Below are positions 1 through 7,673 of a DNA stretch of 64,000 nucleotides, piece by piece (the stretch's first letter is position 1; each line of letters opens with the position of its first letter). The notes under the pieces were generated by a model that was not told the DNA's origin, did no database searches, and was given only the letters and a program-made list of their open reading frames with translations. The DNA comes from Nitrospira sp. UBA5699 (GTDB lineage: Bacteria; Nitrospirota; Nitrospiria; Nitrospirales; Nitrospiraceae), in the NCBI GenBank assembly GCA_002420105.1, contig DIHJ01000050.1, positions 428 through 64,427 on the forward strand, read 5' to 3'. A program made the position numbers and the translations under genes.

Positions 1-22
1 CGACACGGTCCGGACCGTGTCG
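1..22 (-). terminator. 22-bp perfect palindrome just after the glutaredoxin stop
   Basis: The first 22 bases are a perfect inverted repeat with 11-bp arms and no spacer (CGACACGGTCC / GGACCGTGTCG). On the minus strand it begins three bases after the stop of the glutaredoxin gene, where a hairpin terminator would sit. The window ends here, so a following T-run cannot be checked. It could equally be an operator for a gene beyond the edge. Confidence 0.45.
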
Positions 23-25
23 AAG

Positions 26-349
26 CTACTTCCCGAATGCCTTCTTCAGCAGCGGCTCGATCTCCCCTTTGGCCGCCATCGGATCGAGGATATCGGTGTC
101 GCCGTAGAACGTGCCGTCGATGAAGACCTTCGGCAGCGTGGGCCAATTGGTCAGCTTCGTCAGGGCCTCCCGCTTCGCGGGCTGAGACAGCACGTCGATG
201 ACTTCGTACGGATACCCGTACTTGTCGAAGAACTGCATCGTCTCCCTGGTGAACCCGCACATCGGCATGGTCTTGGTCCCCTTGCCGTAAATCAAAATCT
301 TGTGCGCCTTCACTTCCTGTTGAATTTCTTCTTCGATCGGGTCCGCCAT
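26..349 (-). CDS. grxD: Monothiol glutaredoxin (Grx4/GrxD family)
   Basis: A 107-residue single-domain monothiol glutaredoxin, the usual length for bacterial GrxD. The active-site tetrapeptide at residues 31-34 is CGFT rather than the usual CGFS. The following WPTLPKVFI segment carries the cis-proline that binds glutathione. The family carries a glutathione-ligated [2Fe-2S] cluster and works with BolA proteins in Fe-S trafficking in the cytoplasm. The ATG has AAGGAGG about 6 nt upstream. A BolA-family gene lies directly upstream on the same strand, which supports the assignment. The Ser-to-Thr change is conservative. Confidence 0.95.
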   Translation of the reverse strand: MADPIEEEIQQEVKAHKILIYGKGTKTMPMCGFTRETMQFFDKYGYPYEVIDVLSQPAKREALTKLTNWPTLPKVFIDGTFYGDTDILDPMAAKGEIEPLLKKAFGK

Positions 350-388
350 GGTCGGCCTCCTTGATTAGGGTGGTGCGGGGTAAGTGGC

Positions 389-441
389 GCGAGGCAAGGG
401 GACTCTCCTCTGGCCTGAATTTTCTTGGCCGCTTGCCTCGC
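389..441 (-). repeat. Long inverted repeat between bolA and grxD
   Basis: Perfect 10-bp arms, GCGAGGCAAG at 389-398 and CTTGCCTCGC at 432-441, enclose 33 nt that contain a smaller GGCC/GGCC stem. It sits in the 113-nt space between the bolA stop and the grxD start. It could be an attenuating or processing stem-loop in a shared transcript, or a terminator without a T-run. Confidence 0.45.
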
Positions 442-462
442 ACCCCTCGCCTCTGCCAGGTC

Positions 463-702
463 TTAACTTTCGTCCTTCGTTCTGGCCGTCAGCTCCAGGG
501 CATGAATCCGCCCGTCCTTCATCGGCGCGTCAAGCGCTTGATAAATCAGGCGATGCCGATCGAGCAGGTTCTTGCCTTGAAAGGCCTCGGACACCACCAA
601 GACTTTCAGATGATCCATCGTGCCGGTCTTGTCAATCATCGTCACCGCGGCATCCGGCATGGCGCGTCTGATGTAATCCGTGAGCGTTTCCTGGGTAATC
701 AC
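463..702 (-). CDS. bolA: BolA/IbaG family protein
   Basis: A 79-residue BolA-like protein. The open frame extends further upstream, but the GTG at 702 is preceded by AAAGGAGG six bases away and gives the normal family length. The N-terminal TLTDYIRRAMPDA helix and the conserved RHRLIYQAL segment with its signature His are visible. BolA proteins pair with monothiol glutaredoxins to form mixed-ligand [2Fe-2S] complexes for cluster delivery or iron sensing. The next gene on the strand encodes such a glutaredoxin. Which BolA subgroup (BolA or IbaG) it belongs to is not decided here. Confidence 0.88.
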   Translation of the reverse strand: MITQETLTDYIRRAMPDAAVTMIDKTGTMDHLKVLVVSEAFQGKNLLDRHRLIYQALDAPMKDGRIHALELTARTKDES

Positions 703-1312
703 TGCGGCCTCCTTTGTCTGCATGCAGGATACCGTAGCGGCTTTCCGAAAGGCAATTCGACCGACGGCGCCTGAGCCGTCCTTCGCGGGAACGGAGGGGC
801 GCATTCCGATCCACGACTGCATCACTTATGATTCTCACGCATTTCCCCCGTTCACAGCACCGCGCCCGCTGCTCCGGTCACAACCTTCCATGAATCCAGG
901 ACATTCTGCTTGCCGGCACGGCATCGCCCTGCTGGTACGAATCTTGGGGTGAATCATCGCAGCATTTGTCGACAATGAGAGGAGGTTCCCATGACAACCG
1001 TGATGGTGGTGACGGCGGCATCGGTGCTGTTGAGTTCCCTGCTGCTCCTGCGCCGCATCTGGTAAGGCGACTCCTGCCGTGACGGCATTACGGGGTCATG
1101 CTGGTGGTGGATCTCAGCCGGTGGTGGTGGCCAGCAGCCAGATTCCGCAGATGGCATGCCGATCCCGCAGAATAATCACTCGATAACCGAAGAATTTTCC
1201 CGCGCAATCCATGGCACGTCACTTGCTGACCAGTGTGAACAGGAAACGCCAACGGGCAGGAACGGAGCGGCTTCAAAAATCACAATCCACTACCACACAC
1301 AAGGAGGGCATC
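703..1312. other. 610-nt gap between bolA and the response regulator, holding one small ORF
   Basis: This stretch separates the minus-strand bolA/grxD pair from the plus-strand signalling cluster. The only supported feature is a 24-codon ORF at 991-1065 with a strong ribosome site. The remaining open frames lack ribosome sites and family resemblance. It must hold the promoters of both flanking transcription units, but I could not place one with confidence. Confidence 0.5.
991..1065 (+). CDS. Putative 24-residue membrane microprotein
   Basis: A short ORF preceded by GAGAGGAGG 5 nt before the ATG, as good a ribosome site as any in the window. The predicted peptide begins MTTVMVVTAASVLLSS, continues with a run of leucines and ends RRIW. 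That is one hydrophobic helix with a positively charged C-terminus, so N-out/C-in insertion is expected. It lies about 250 nt upstream of the response regulator and could be its leader-encoded partner or an independent small membrane protein. I recognise no family. Expression is unproven. Confidence 0.5.
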   Translation: MTTVMVVTAASVLLSSLLLLRRIW

Positions 1313-1747
1313 ATGGGAGAGTTTACATCCGGATTTTTCATGCCAGATCAAGCCACGAATGGGCGCGTGCTGGTGGTCGACGACGAAGCGGATATCCGGA
1401 AGGTCGTCCGCATGACGCTGCAGAAGGCGGGGTACGATGTCCTCGAAGCGGAAAACGGCGAGAAAGCGATCGAAACCATCAACGCCGGGGAAAACCGCCT
1501 GCTCCTGGATGTCGTCATCTGCGATATTCGCATGCCGAAGATCAACGGTGTTGAAGCCATCGCCTACTTCCGCAGCAATTATCCGCGCGTCCCGGTCATC
1601 GTCCTCACGGGCTTCCCGGACACGGACATGGCGACCTCCATGCTTCGCCAGGGAGTCGTCGACTATCTGGTCAAACCGGTGGAAGGCGAGAAGCTGCGCG
1701 AGGCGGTCGCGCGCGCCATGGAGCAACGCGAGCTCGCGCATCTGTGA
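1313..1747 (+). CDS. Single-domain response regulator (receiver only)
   Basis: A 144-residue CheY-like receiver with no output domain. The start is ATG 1313 because AAGGAGG precedes it; the longer open frame has no ribosome site. The acidic pair DDE, the phospho-acceptor Asp71 in CDIRMPKING, the Thr in VLTGF and Lys121 in LVKPVEG are all present. Lacking a DNA-binding or enzymatic domain, it should act by protein contact or as a phosphorelay intermediate. Two histidine kinases and a haem protein follow on the same strand, so it is probably their shared phosphate acceptor. Confidence 0.93.
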   Translation: MGEFTSGFFMPDQATNGRVLVVDDEADIRKVVRMTLQKAGYDVLEAENGEKAIETINAGENRLLLDVVICDIRMPKINGVEAIAYFRSNYPRVPVIVLTGFPDTDMATSMLRQGVVDYLVKPVEGEKLREAVARAMEQRELAHL

Positions 1748-1820
1748 TGTTTCGGGCCTATAATACGAGGGGGGAGGGCGCGGGACCGGCCTCCCCCCCC
1801 CTTTGCAGGGAGGAGGCCGC

Positions 1821-2888
1821 GTGAAACATCTGACGGATAGCGCGGTGGTGTCGACGATCGCTCCGGTCAGAGTCGCCATCCTCGGAGCCGGCCGGGGCGG
1901 AACGGCGCTTCTGGATCTTCTCCATCAGATTCCCTCGATCGAGATCGTGGGCATTACGGACCGCGATCTCCAGGCACCGGGCATTCAGCGGGCGCGAGAC
2001 CTTCGCATTCCCGTCACCGATCAGGCGGAGGAGTTGGTGAGGACGCACGGCCTCAACCTGATCATGGATGTCACCGGCGACCCCGCGATGGAGCGGTTCA
2101 TCCAGAGCCATAAACGGCCCGCCGCGGACGTGCTCAGCGGATCGGCCGCGCGCGTCCTGTGGGAACTGGTTCGGCACGAAGCCAAGCTCCAGGCCGAGCT
2201 GTTTCACGCCGAAAAACTGGCCAGCATCGGCTCCTTCGCCGCCGGGATCGCCCACGACATCAACAATCCTCTGCAGTTGATCATGGGGCTGGCGGAAAAC
2301 CTCGCCGAGGAGACGGATCTGAAGACCGTGCACGAACAGGCGCGCGACATCGTCGAAGCCGTGCGCCGGACGAGCGCCATCAGCCGCGATCTCACCCAGT
2401 ATGCGAGGAAAACATCGGCGCGCGACGACGCGATGGTGGCTCTGAACGGACGCCTCGACGAGGCGCTCAAGATCGCGCGCTACGCGACCAGTTTTCACGA
2501 TATCACCGTCCGCAGGGACTACCAGCCGGACGTCGCGGCCCGGGGCAACCAGGACGAGCTCGTGCACGTGTTCGTGAATCTCATCACCAACGCGGTCCAT
2601 GCGATGGAACGCGGCGGGGGCACGCTCACGCTGGCCACGCGCATGTCCCGGGACGGCGTAACGGTGAGCATCAGCGACACGGGTTGCGGCATCTCTCCGG
2701 ACATCTCGGGACAGATCTTCGAGCCGTTCTTTACCACGAAAGACCCGGGGAAGGGGACGGGACTCGGACTGTACAATGTGAAGACCATCGTCACCAAAAT
2801 GCACGGGAAGATCGACGTCGAGAGCCTCGTCGATCGGGGCACCACCTTTACCATCACCTTTCCTCCGGCAACGGAGACGCCGTCGTGA
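1821..2888 (+). CDS. Soluble histidine kinase with an N-terminal Rossmann (NAD-binding-like) domain
   Basis: 355 residues, starting at GTG 1821 with AGGGAGGAGG just upstream. Residues 16-110 read as a Rossmann fold: a first beta strand VRVAILGAG, glycine motif GAGRGG at 22-27, and an acidic end to the second strand (GITDRD), as in NAD-binding dehydrogenases. A HisKA domain follows with the phospho-acceptor in AHDINNP near residue 145. The HATPase region has NLITNAVHAM (N box), DTGCGI (G1), FFTTK and GTGLGL. There is no membrane segment, so it acts in the cytoplasm. An NAD(H)- or metabolite-responsive sensor role is inference. Its stop overlaps the next start (GTGA), so translation is probably coupled. 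Confidence 0.88.
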   Translation: MKHLTDSAVVSTIAPVRVAILGAGRGGTALLDLLHQIPSIEIVGITDRDLQAPGIQRARDLRIPVTDQAEELVRTHGLNLIMDVTGDPAMERFIQSHKRPAADVLSGSAARVLWELVRHEAKLQAELFHAEKLASIGSFAAGIAHDINNPLQLIMGLAENLAEETDLKTVHEQARDIVEAVRRTSAISRDLTQYARKTSARDDAMVALNGRLDEALKIARYATSFHDITVRRDYQPDVAARGNQDELVHVFVNLITNAVHAMERGGGTLTLATRMSRDGVTVSISDTGCGISPDISGQIFEPFFTTKDPGKGTGLGLYNVKTIVTKMHGKIDVESLVDRGTTFTITFPPATETPS

Positions 2889-5404
2889 CGCGCCTCCCCC
2901 ACAAGCCCGCGTCCTCCACCCGCGGATGGAGGCTTCGGACCAAGCTGATCGTGTCGATGTTGCTGGTCGGCATCGTCCCGCTGCTGGTGGGACTCGGCAT
3001 GGCCTTCTGGCAGGGATCCAAGGAAATCCACGAGGTCAGCGGGGAAAGTTTCAAGGCCCTGGCCACCGAAGCGGCCAGGAAGCTCGACATTCTGATGGCC
3101 GAGGAGATCGCACGGACCTCCCGCATCGCGACGGACCCTCTCATCGTGCGTGAATTGGAACGGCGTCGCGACGCCCTGCTGGGGCAGCCGGAGGCCACCG
3201 CGGCCGCCTTGGGCGACCTGCGAAACAAGTGGGAAGCCCGCGATCCCGCCGCGGTAAAGGCGCTGACGGAGAATCCATTGGCGCGGCTGCTGCACGAATA
3301 CTATTCGGGCGCCAGGAGCGAGCCGGATCAACTGATCCCGCAGGTCGTCCGGGGCGCCACCAAGATGTTGTTCATCACCGACATCCGCGGCAACCTCACC
3401 GCCGCGCTGACCACGACCCCCCCCTTCGCCAACGGGAAATCCCCCTGGTGGCAGGGCGCCTTCCACAAAGGCGTCGGGCAGCTCTATATCGAGGACGTCC
3501 ATTTCGACCAACGGGTCGACACCTACGTCTTCTCCATCTCGCTCCCGATCATGGACAGCCTGCGGTACGAAACGGTGGGCGTGCTGCACCGGGTCATCGA
3601 CGCGAAGGAGTTTTTCTCGCCTTCGACCCATCCGATCCGGTTCGGCAAGACCGGTCACGTGATGCTGATCGACAGCCGGGGCATCGTGATGAGCTGCCCG
3701 ATTCTGCCGACCGGCGTCAGCCTCTCCGACAACAGCCTGATTCCTCTCGTGACCCCGATGCACCCGGGCTGGACCGCGGCCCCGAGCGACGGCCACGGCG
3801 GCCGTTCCTCTTCCATCATCGGATTCGCGCCGCTGCCGGAAACGAGCCGCGCCACCAACGGGTCGCTCGACGGCGGCTCCTGGCATACCTTCGTCTGGCA
3901 ATCGTCGGACGAGCTGTTCGCGCCGATCAGGCACCTGTTCACCTGGATGACCGTCTTCGGATTGATCGCCCTGAGCCTCCTCGCAACGCTGGGCTACCTG
4001 GCGGCGACCCGCATCGTGACGCCGGTGCGCCAGCTGCAGCAGGCCGCGCAATCGATCGGCCGCGGCGAGCTGCGGCACTCCATCGAGATCAACACCGGCG
4101 ACGAGCTCGAAGCGCTGGCGGAAGAGTTCAACCGCATGAACAAACAGCTGGAGGCGGCGTTCGCCGGCCTGACGGACCAGGTCACGTTGAAGACGCAGGA
4201 AGTCCAGTACCTGCAACGGTCCACGGACCAGATTCTCGATGCCGTGCCCACGCCCGTCCTGATCGTGGACGATCAGGAGACCGTGCAGTATGTGAACCGG
4301 ACGGGCCGCGAGGCCTTTCGCCTCGGCGACGATCCCGACGCCGTCGGGCGTCTGTTCGAGATCCTTCCCGTCGAGCCTTCCCAGCAGCAGCGGCTCAGGC
4401 AGGAACTCTGGAAACAGCGGACCGCGGAAACGCCGTCCGCTCCGCTGCCCGACGAGCCGGCGCCTGCCGACCAGGTCAGAGATCCGCTGGCGCCCCGAGC
4501 CGGAGCGGCGCCGGGCGGCCGGCAGGGCGAATTGCACCTGGGCCCGCACGTCTATCAATACCAGTGGTTCCGGGTGAGCGGGCGTCCCGGAGAATCCGAC
4601 CGTATCGGTCTGGTCCTCCGCGACAGCACCGACGACAGCCGGATGCAGGAAAAACTCGTCCAGGCGGAAAAATCAGGCAGCCTGGGGGTCCTCACGGCCG
4701 GCATCGGCCACGAATTGAACAACCCGCTGTTCGGCATCCTGGGCCTGGGGGAAGCGCTCCAGGAAGAACGCGATCCGGCGCGCGTCAAGTCGTACGCGCA
4801 GGACATCGTCGAACAGGGGAAACGGATGGCGGCGATCATCAGGGATTTCACCGGCGTGGCCACGCGCGAGACCTCGGATCAGCGGCAGACGGTCCACCTC
4901 GAACGGGAGATCGAACAGGCGCTGGCCGCGGTAACGGGAAGCCTGGGCACCCCGGAGTTGATCGTCGAGCGGCACTATGCCGGAGACACCACGGTCTCCG
5001 CGCTTCCGGATCAGCTCAGACAGGCATTCACGAATCTCCTGATGAACGCCGTCCAGGCCATGAAGGGCAAGGGGCGACTGTGCCTCTCGACCACCGTGGC
5101 CGGCGACTCCGTCGTCACCACCATCGTGGATACGGGATCCGGCATTCCCAAACACCATCTGTCGAAGATCTTCGACCCGTTTTTCACCACCAAAGGGCAG
5201 GGCGAAGGGTCCGGGCTCGGCCTGACCGTCGCCCGTCGCATCATCAGAAAATTCGGCGGTGATATTCGTCTGGAAAGCGTCGAGGGAGCCGGCACATCCT
5301 GCATCGTCACGCTTCCGGTGATCCCCCCGCCGGCACCGTCGCCCAAGGAGGAGTCATGGACCGCTTCGGAGCGTCAGGCGTTGCAGCAGCCGTCGCATTC
5401 CTGA
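2885..5404 (+). CDS. Membrane histidine kinase: Cache-HAMP-PAS-HisKA-HATPase
   Basis: 839 residues from GTG 2885, which overlaps the previous stop as GTGA. An open frame runs far upstream in this phase but lies inside the preceding kinase. A transmembrane helix near residues 20-41 leads into a periplasmic double-Cache-like region of about 310 residues. A second helix (around 350-375), HAMP, a PAS domain (SILDAVPTPVLIVDD-like region near 455) and HisKA with His in GHELNNP near residue 608 follow. The HATPase region has NLLMNAVQAM, DTGSGI, FFTTK and GSGLGL. It should sense a small periplasmic ligand. The next gene, a membrane-anchored haem protein, overlaps its end by 49 nt. Confidence 0.92.
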   Translation: MTRLPHKPASSTRGWRLRTKLIVSMLLVGIVPLLVGLGMAFWQGSKEIHEVSGESFKALATEAARKLDILMAEEIARTSRIATDPLIVRELERRRDALLGQPEATAAALGDLRNKWEARDPAAVKALTENPLARLLHEYYSGARSEPDQLIPQVVRGATKMLFITDIRGNLTAALTTTPPFANGKSPWWQGAFHKGVGQLYIEDVHFDQRVDTYVFSISLPIMDSLRYETVGVLHRVIDAKEFFSPSTHPIRFGKTGHVMLIDSRGIVMSCPILPTGVSLSDNSLIPLVTPMHPGWTAAPSDGHGGRSSSIIGFAPLPETSRATNGSLDGGSWHTFVWQSSDELFAPIRHLFTWMTVFGLIALSLLATLGYLAATRIVTPVRQLQQAAQSIGRGELRHSIEINTGDELEALAEEFNRMNKQLEAAFAGLTDQVTLKTQEVQYLQRSTDQILDAVPTPVLIVDDQETVQYVNRTGREAFRLGDDPDAVGRLFEILPVEPSQQQRLRQELWKQRTAETPSAPLPDEPAPADQVRDPLAPRAGAAPGGRQGELHLGPHVYQYQWFRVSGRPGESDRIGLVLRDSTDDSRMQEKLVQAEKSGSLGVLTAGIGHELNNPLFGILGLGEALQEERDPARVKSYAQDIVEQGKRMAAIIRDFTGVATRETSDQRQTVHLEREIEQALAAVTGSLGTPELIVERHYAGDTTVSALPDQLRQAFTNLLMNAVQAMKGKGRLCLSTTVAGDSVVTTIVDTGSGIPKHHLSKIFDPFFTTKGQGEGSGLGLTVARRIIRKFGGDIRLESVEGAGTSCIVTLPVIPPPAPSPKEESWTASERQALQQPSHS

Positions 5405-5949
5405 CCGTCGGACTCTGGTGGGGCACCGCCGTCTATTCCGCCAGGGAGGAGCCCAAGCCGGCCGGGATCTCCCCGGAAAGGGTCGCGGGCTTCGTGCACG
5501 CGGTGCTCCAGGCGCACCGTACCATCTACACCACCCACATCGTGAACCGCCTCCAGGAAAAGGGCGTCGTCGCCGCAGCGGAGCATTGGGAGCAAGAAAA
5601 CGCCCTGCCGCTTCCGGCGCAGTTTCTGCAACATTCGGGGCGGCTGGTGGCCGAGAGCGGCCAGGGAATCCGGTACCGGCTGATCGGCCTCTCGCCGATC
5701 TATCAGCGCAACGCGCCGGCGACGGACTTCGAGCGGAAGGCGCTGGAATCCTTGAATCGTGCGCCGGACGCGCCGGTGACGGGCATCGTGAGCAGCGGAC
5801 GGAAGCAATACTTTCAGGCGATCTACCCGGACCGCGCGGTCTCGACCGCCTGCATCGGCTGCCATAACAGCCACCCGCTCAGTCCGAAGCGGGACTTCAA
5901 GCTCAACGACGTCATGGGCGGCATCGCCATCACGATCCCGATCGAGTGA
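5356..5949 (+). CDS. Membrane-anchored Tll0287-like (DUF3365) c-haem sensor protein
   Basis: 197 residues with an N-terminal hydrophobic anchor (about residues 7-27) and a periplasmic domain that matches the Tll0287/DUF3365 pattern: RLIGLSPIYQRNAP in the middle and a single haem-attachment motif CIGCH near residues 166-170. The C-terminus reads NDVMGGIAITIPIE, typical of the family. It starts inside the preceding kinase gene, with AAGGAGG before the ATG and a 49-nt overlap, so expression is tied to the kinase. Family members are PAS-like haem domains usually fused to chemoreceptors or kinases. Here the domain is a separate protein, probably feeding redox or gas information to the Cache kinase. 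Confidence 0.9.
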   Translation: MDRFGASGVAAAVAFLTVGLWWGTAVYSAREEPKPAGISPERVAGFVHAVLQAHRTIYTTHIVNRLQEKGVVAAAEHWEQENALPLPAQFLQHSGRLVAESGQGIRYRLIGLSPIYQRNAPATDFERKALESLNRAPDAPVTGIVSSGRKQYFQAIYPDRAVSTACIGCHNSHPLSPKRDFKLNDVMGGIAITIPIE

Positions 5950-5966
5950 CCGCGAGGCGCATGCCG

Positions 5967-7064
5967 TCATGAAGGCATCGCGGTTTCTGCCGGCGGAGCC
6001 GTACCGGTCTCGGAGTACTGTTCGCGGTAGATGTCCAGCGCCGTGATCAACAGGCTGACCATAACGGGTCCGATGAACAGCCCGATGATCCCGTAGAGCG
6101 CCAGCCCGCCGAGGACGCTGAAGACGAGAAAGAACACGGGGATCTGGACTTCCTGCCCGATCAGCCAGGGCCGCAGGATCTGATCGACCATGGACACCAC
6201 CCCGATCCCCCACCCCGCCATCATCAGAGCTTTCCACAAAGACGCGCCCCAGAGCAGATAGAGCGCGACCGGGCCCCAGATCAGCGCCGTTCCCCCGAAC
6301 GGCAGCGGCGCCAGGATGACGGTCAGCGCCGTGAGGACCACCGGAAAGGGCACTCCCAGAGCCACATAGGCGATTCCCGCGAGCAGGCCCTGCACGATCG
6401 CCGTGAGAAACATCCCTTTCACGACGGCGAGCACGGTCCGGTCCACGCGGGTGAAAATCTTCTCCTTATGCGACGCGTCCATCGGAATCACGTCCCGGAG
6501 CGCCGAGAGCCATCGACGGCCGTCCTTGAACAGGAAGAAGAGCGCGAACAGCATGAGGATGAAATCGGTCACGAGCAGGAACGCGTTTTTCAACAGATCC
6601 CCCGCCTGGTCCAGAAGGAACCGGCTGACGAAGGTCGCCCCGGCCATGAGCCCCTGTTCAACCGTGTCGGCCTGCCACAGCTCTCCGCCGGCGATCCGAT
6701 CGAAGGCCCACCCGAGCAGCGGCAGGGTCCGCAACTGGTCCGGGAGCCGGTGGAGTCCTCCCCCGGCAACCCAGGCGCGCACGGCCTGCTCGGCCGCCGC
6801 CGCTTCATGCACCAGCAACACTCCCAACAGGGAAACCGGGATCACGACGAGGGCCAGCACCAGGGCGGTGAGACAGGCGGCCGACAGCACGGCTCTCCCG
6901 CGAAACAGCCGGGTCAGACGGTCGTGGATCGGAAACGTGACCTGCGCCAACAGCGCGGCCCAGAGGATCGGGAACAGAAAGGGAAGAAACATGAGGGCGA
7001 TCTGATACAGGAGCAGGACCAGCAGGGCGAAAAAGACGGCGGTGAAGAGTTGCGGTCTGGTCAT
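5967..7064 (-). CDS. AI-2E family transporter (PerM/YdiK type)
   Basis: 365 residues with about eight hydrophobic segments. These include an N-terminal pair, a long amphipathic middle (residues ~65-150) and a C-terminal cluster containing LAPLPFGGTALIWGP and FFLVFSVLGGLALYGIIGLFIGP. The last motif, GLxGxxxGP, is typical of the AI-2E/PerM permease family in the inner membrane. Substrates vary (autoinducer 2, Na+/H+, unknown), so no specific substrate is claimed. It converges with the haem protein gene, the stops being 17 nt apart; the intervening ACCGCG...CGCGGT repeat could end both transcripts. A bactofilin gene lies upstream on the same strand. Confidence 0.9.
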   Translation of the reverse strand: MTRPQLFTAVFFALLVLLLYQIALMFLPFLFPILWAALLAQVTFPIHDRLTRLFRGRAVLSAACLTALVLALVVIPVSLLGVLLVHEAAAAEQAVRAWVAGGGLHRLPDQLRTLPLLGWAFDRIAGGELWQADTVEQGLMAGATFVSRFLLDQAGDLLKNAFLLVTDFILMLFALFFLFKDGRRWLSALRDVIPMDASHKEKIFTRVDRTVLAVVKGMFLTAIVQGLLAGIAYVALGVPFPVVLTALTVILAPLPFGGTALIWGPVALYLLWGASLWKALMMAGWGIGVVSMVDQILRPWLIGQEVQIPVFFLVFSVLGGLALYGIIGLFIGPVMVSLLITALDIYREQYSETGTAPPAETAMPS

Positions 7065-7125
7065 GGGTCAGGCGGGAGCATCAAACCCGGCGACGTCGCG
7101 CGCCGCCGGCATGGGAGGTGACGCC

Positions 7126-7569
7126 CTACCCGTTCGCTTCCTGGTCGAGCACCGCCACCTGCTTGGGGCGACGGGTGGACAGGTCCCGAACGGCGCCCGT
7201 GAGCTTGGGCAACTCGTCGGGCCAGGCGGTGACGCCCATATCGGTCACCCCCTGAAGCTTCGCGCCCTCTTCCATCATGAGCACCGGGGCATGGACTTCG
7301 CCGATGAGGATCGCGGTTTTCAGCAGCTGCACGCGCTCGACCGCGGTGACCGTCGCCTTGATCCGGCCGCTGCTGACCACCGTCCCCGCCGAGATGGTTC
7401 CCTGGACCAATCCGTCTTCGCCGATGATGACCTGGCCTTTGGTATGGATGTCGCCATCGAGACGCCCGTCGATCCGCACGGTGCCCTCGACCCGGATCTC
7501 GCCCTTGAGCTGCACCCCTTTGGCCAGGAGGGTGATGTTGTCGTCGCCGCCGAATCCGTTTTTCTTCAT
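7126..7569 (-). CDS. Bactofilin family polymer-forming protein
   Basis: 147 residues. The central region (about 20-110) is a series of short beta repeats with glycine turns, such as EIRVEGTVRIDGRLDGDI and GQVIIGEDGLVQGTI, the right-handed beta-helix pattern of bactofilins (DUF583). Flanking tails are short and polar. Bactofilins self-assemble without nucleotide into filaments at the inner membrane and often position cell-wall enzymes. The neighbouring gene encodes a PBP1b, in line with such a role. The ATG has AGAGGAG at the right spacing. The 56 nt downstream to the permease start suggest co-transcription. Confidence 0.93.
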   Translation of the reverse strand: MKKNGFGGDDNITLLAKGVQLKGEIRVEGTVRIDGRLDGDIHTKGQVIIGEDGLVQGTISAGTVVSSGRIKATVTAVERVQLLKTAILIGEVHAPVLMMEEGAKLQGVTDMGVTAWPDELPKLTGAVRDLSTRRPKQVAVLDQEANG

Positions 7570-7673
7570 GCGTGACTCCTCTCTGCTCGAATGTCACCGC
7601 CAGCTTACACTAATCGCGGCCCGCCGACCTAGCAGATTGTTGAAAGGGGGCCGGCCGCGCCCGGTCCATCCGG

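Noticed and set aside
2159..2884. Upstream extension of the Cache kinase frame
   Set aside because: It lies wholly inside the Rossmann kinase gene in another phase and gives an Arg/Gly-rich, non-family sequence. The GTG at 2885 overlapping the previous stop is the better start.
3229..5262. 677-codon open frame inside the Cache kinase gene
   Set aside because: Shadow frame of a GC-rich gene; Arg/Pro/Gly-rich with no motifs, while the other frame has complete kinase motifs.
7626..7660. CTAGCAGATTGTTGAAA near the PBP 3' end as part of a dispersed repeat
   Set aside because: It looks like a fragment of an intergenic repeat, but only one copy is in this window, so nothing can be claimed.
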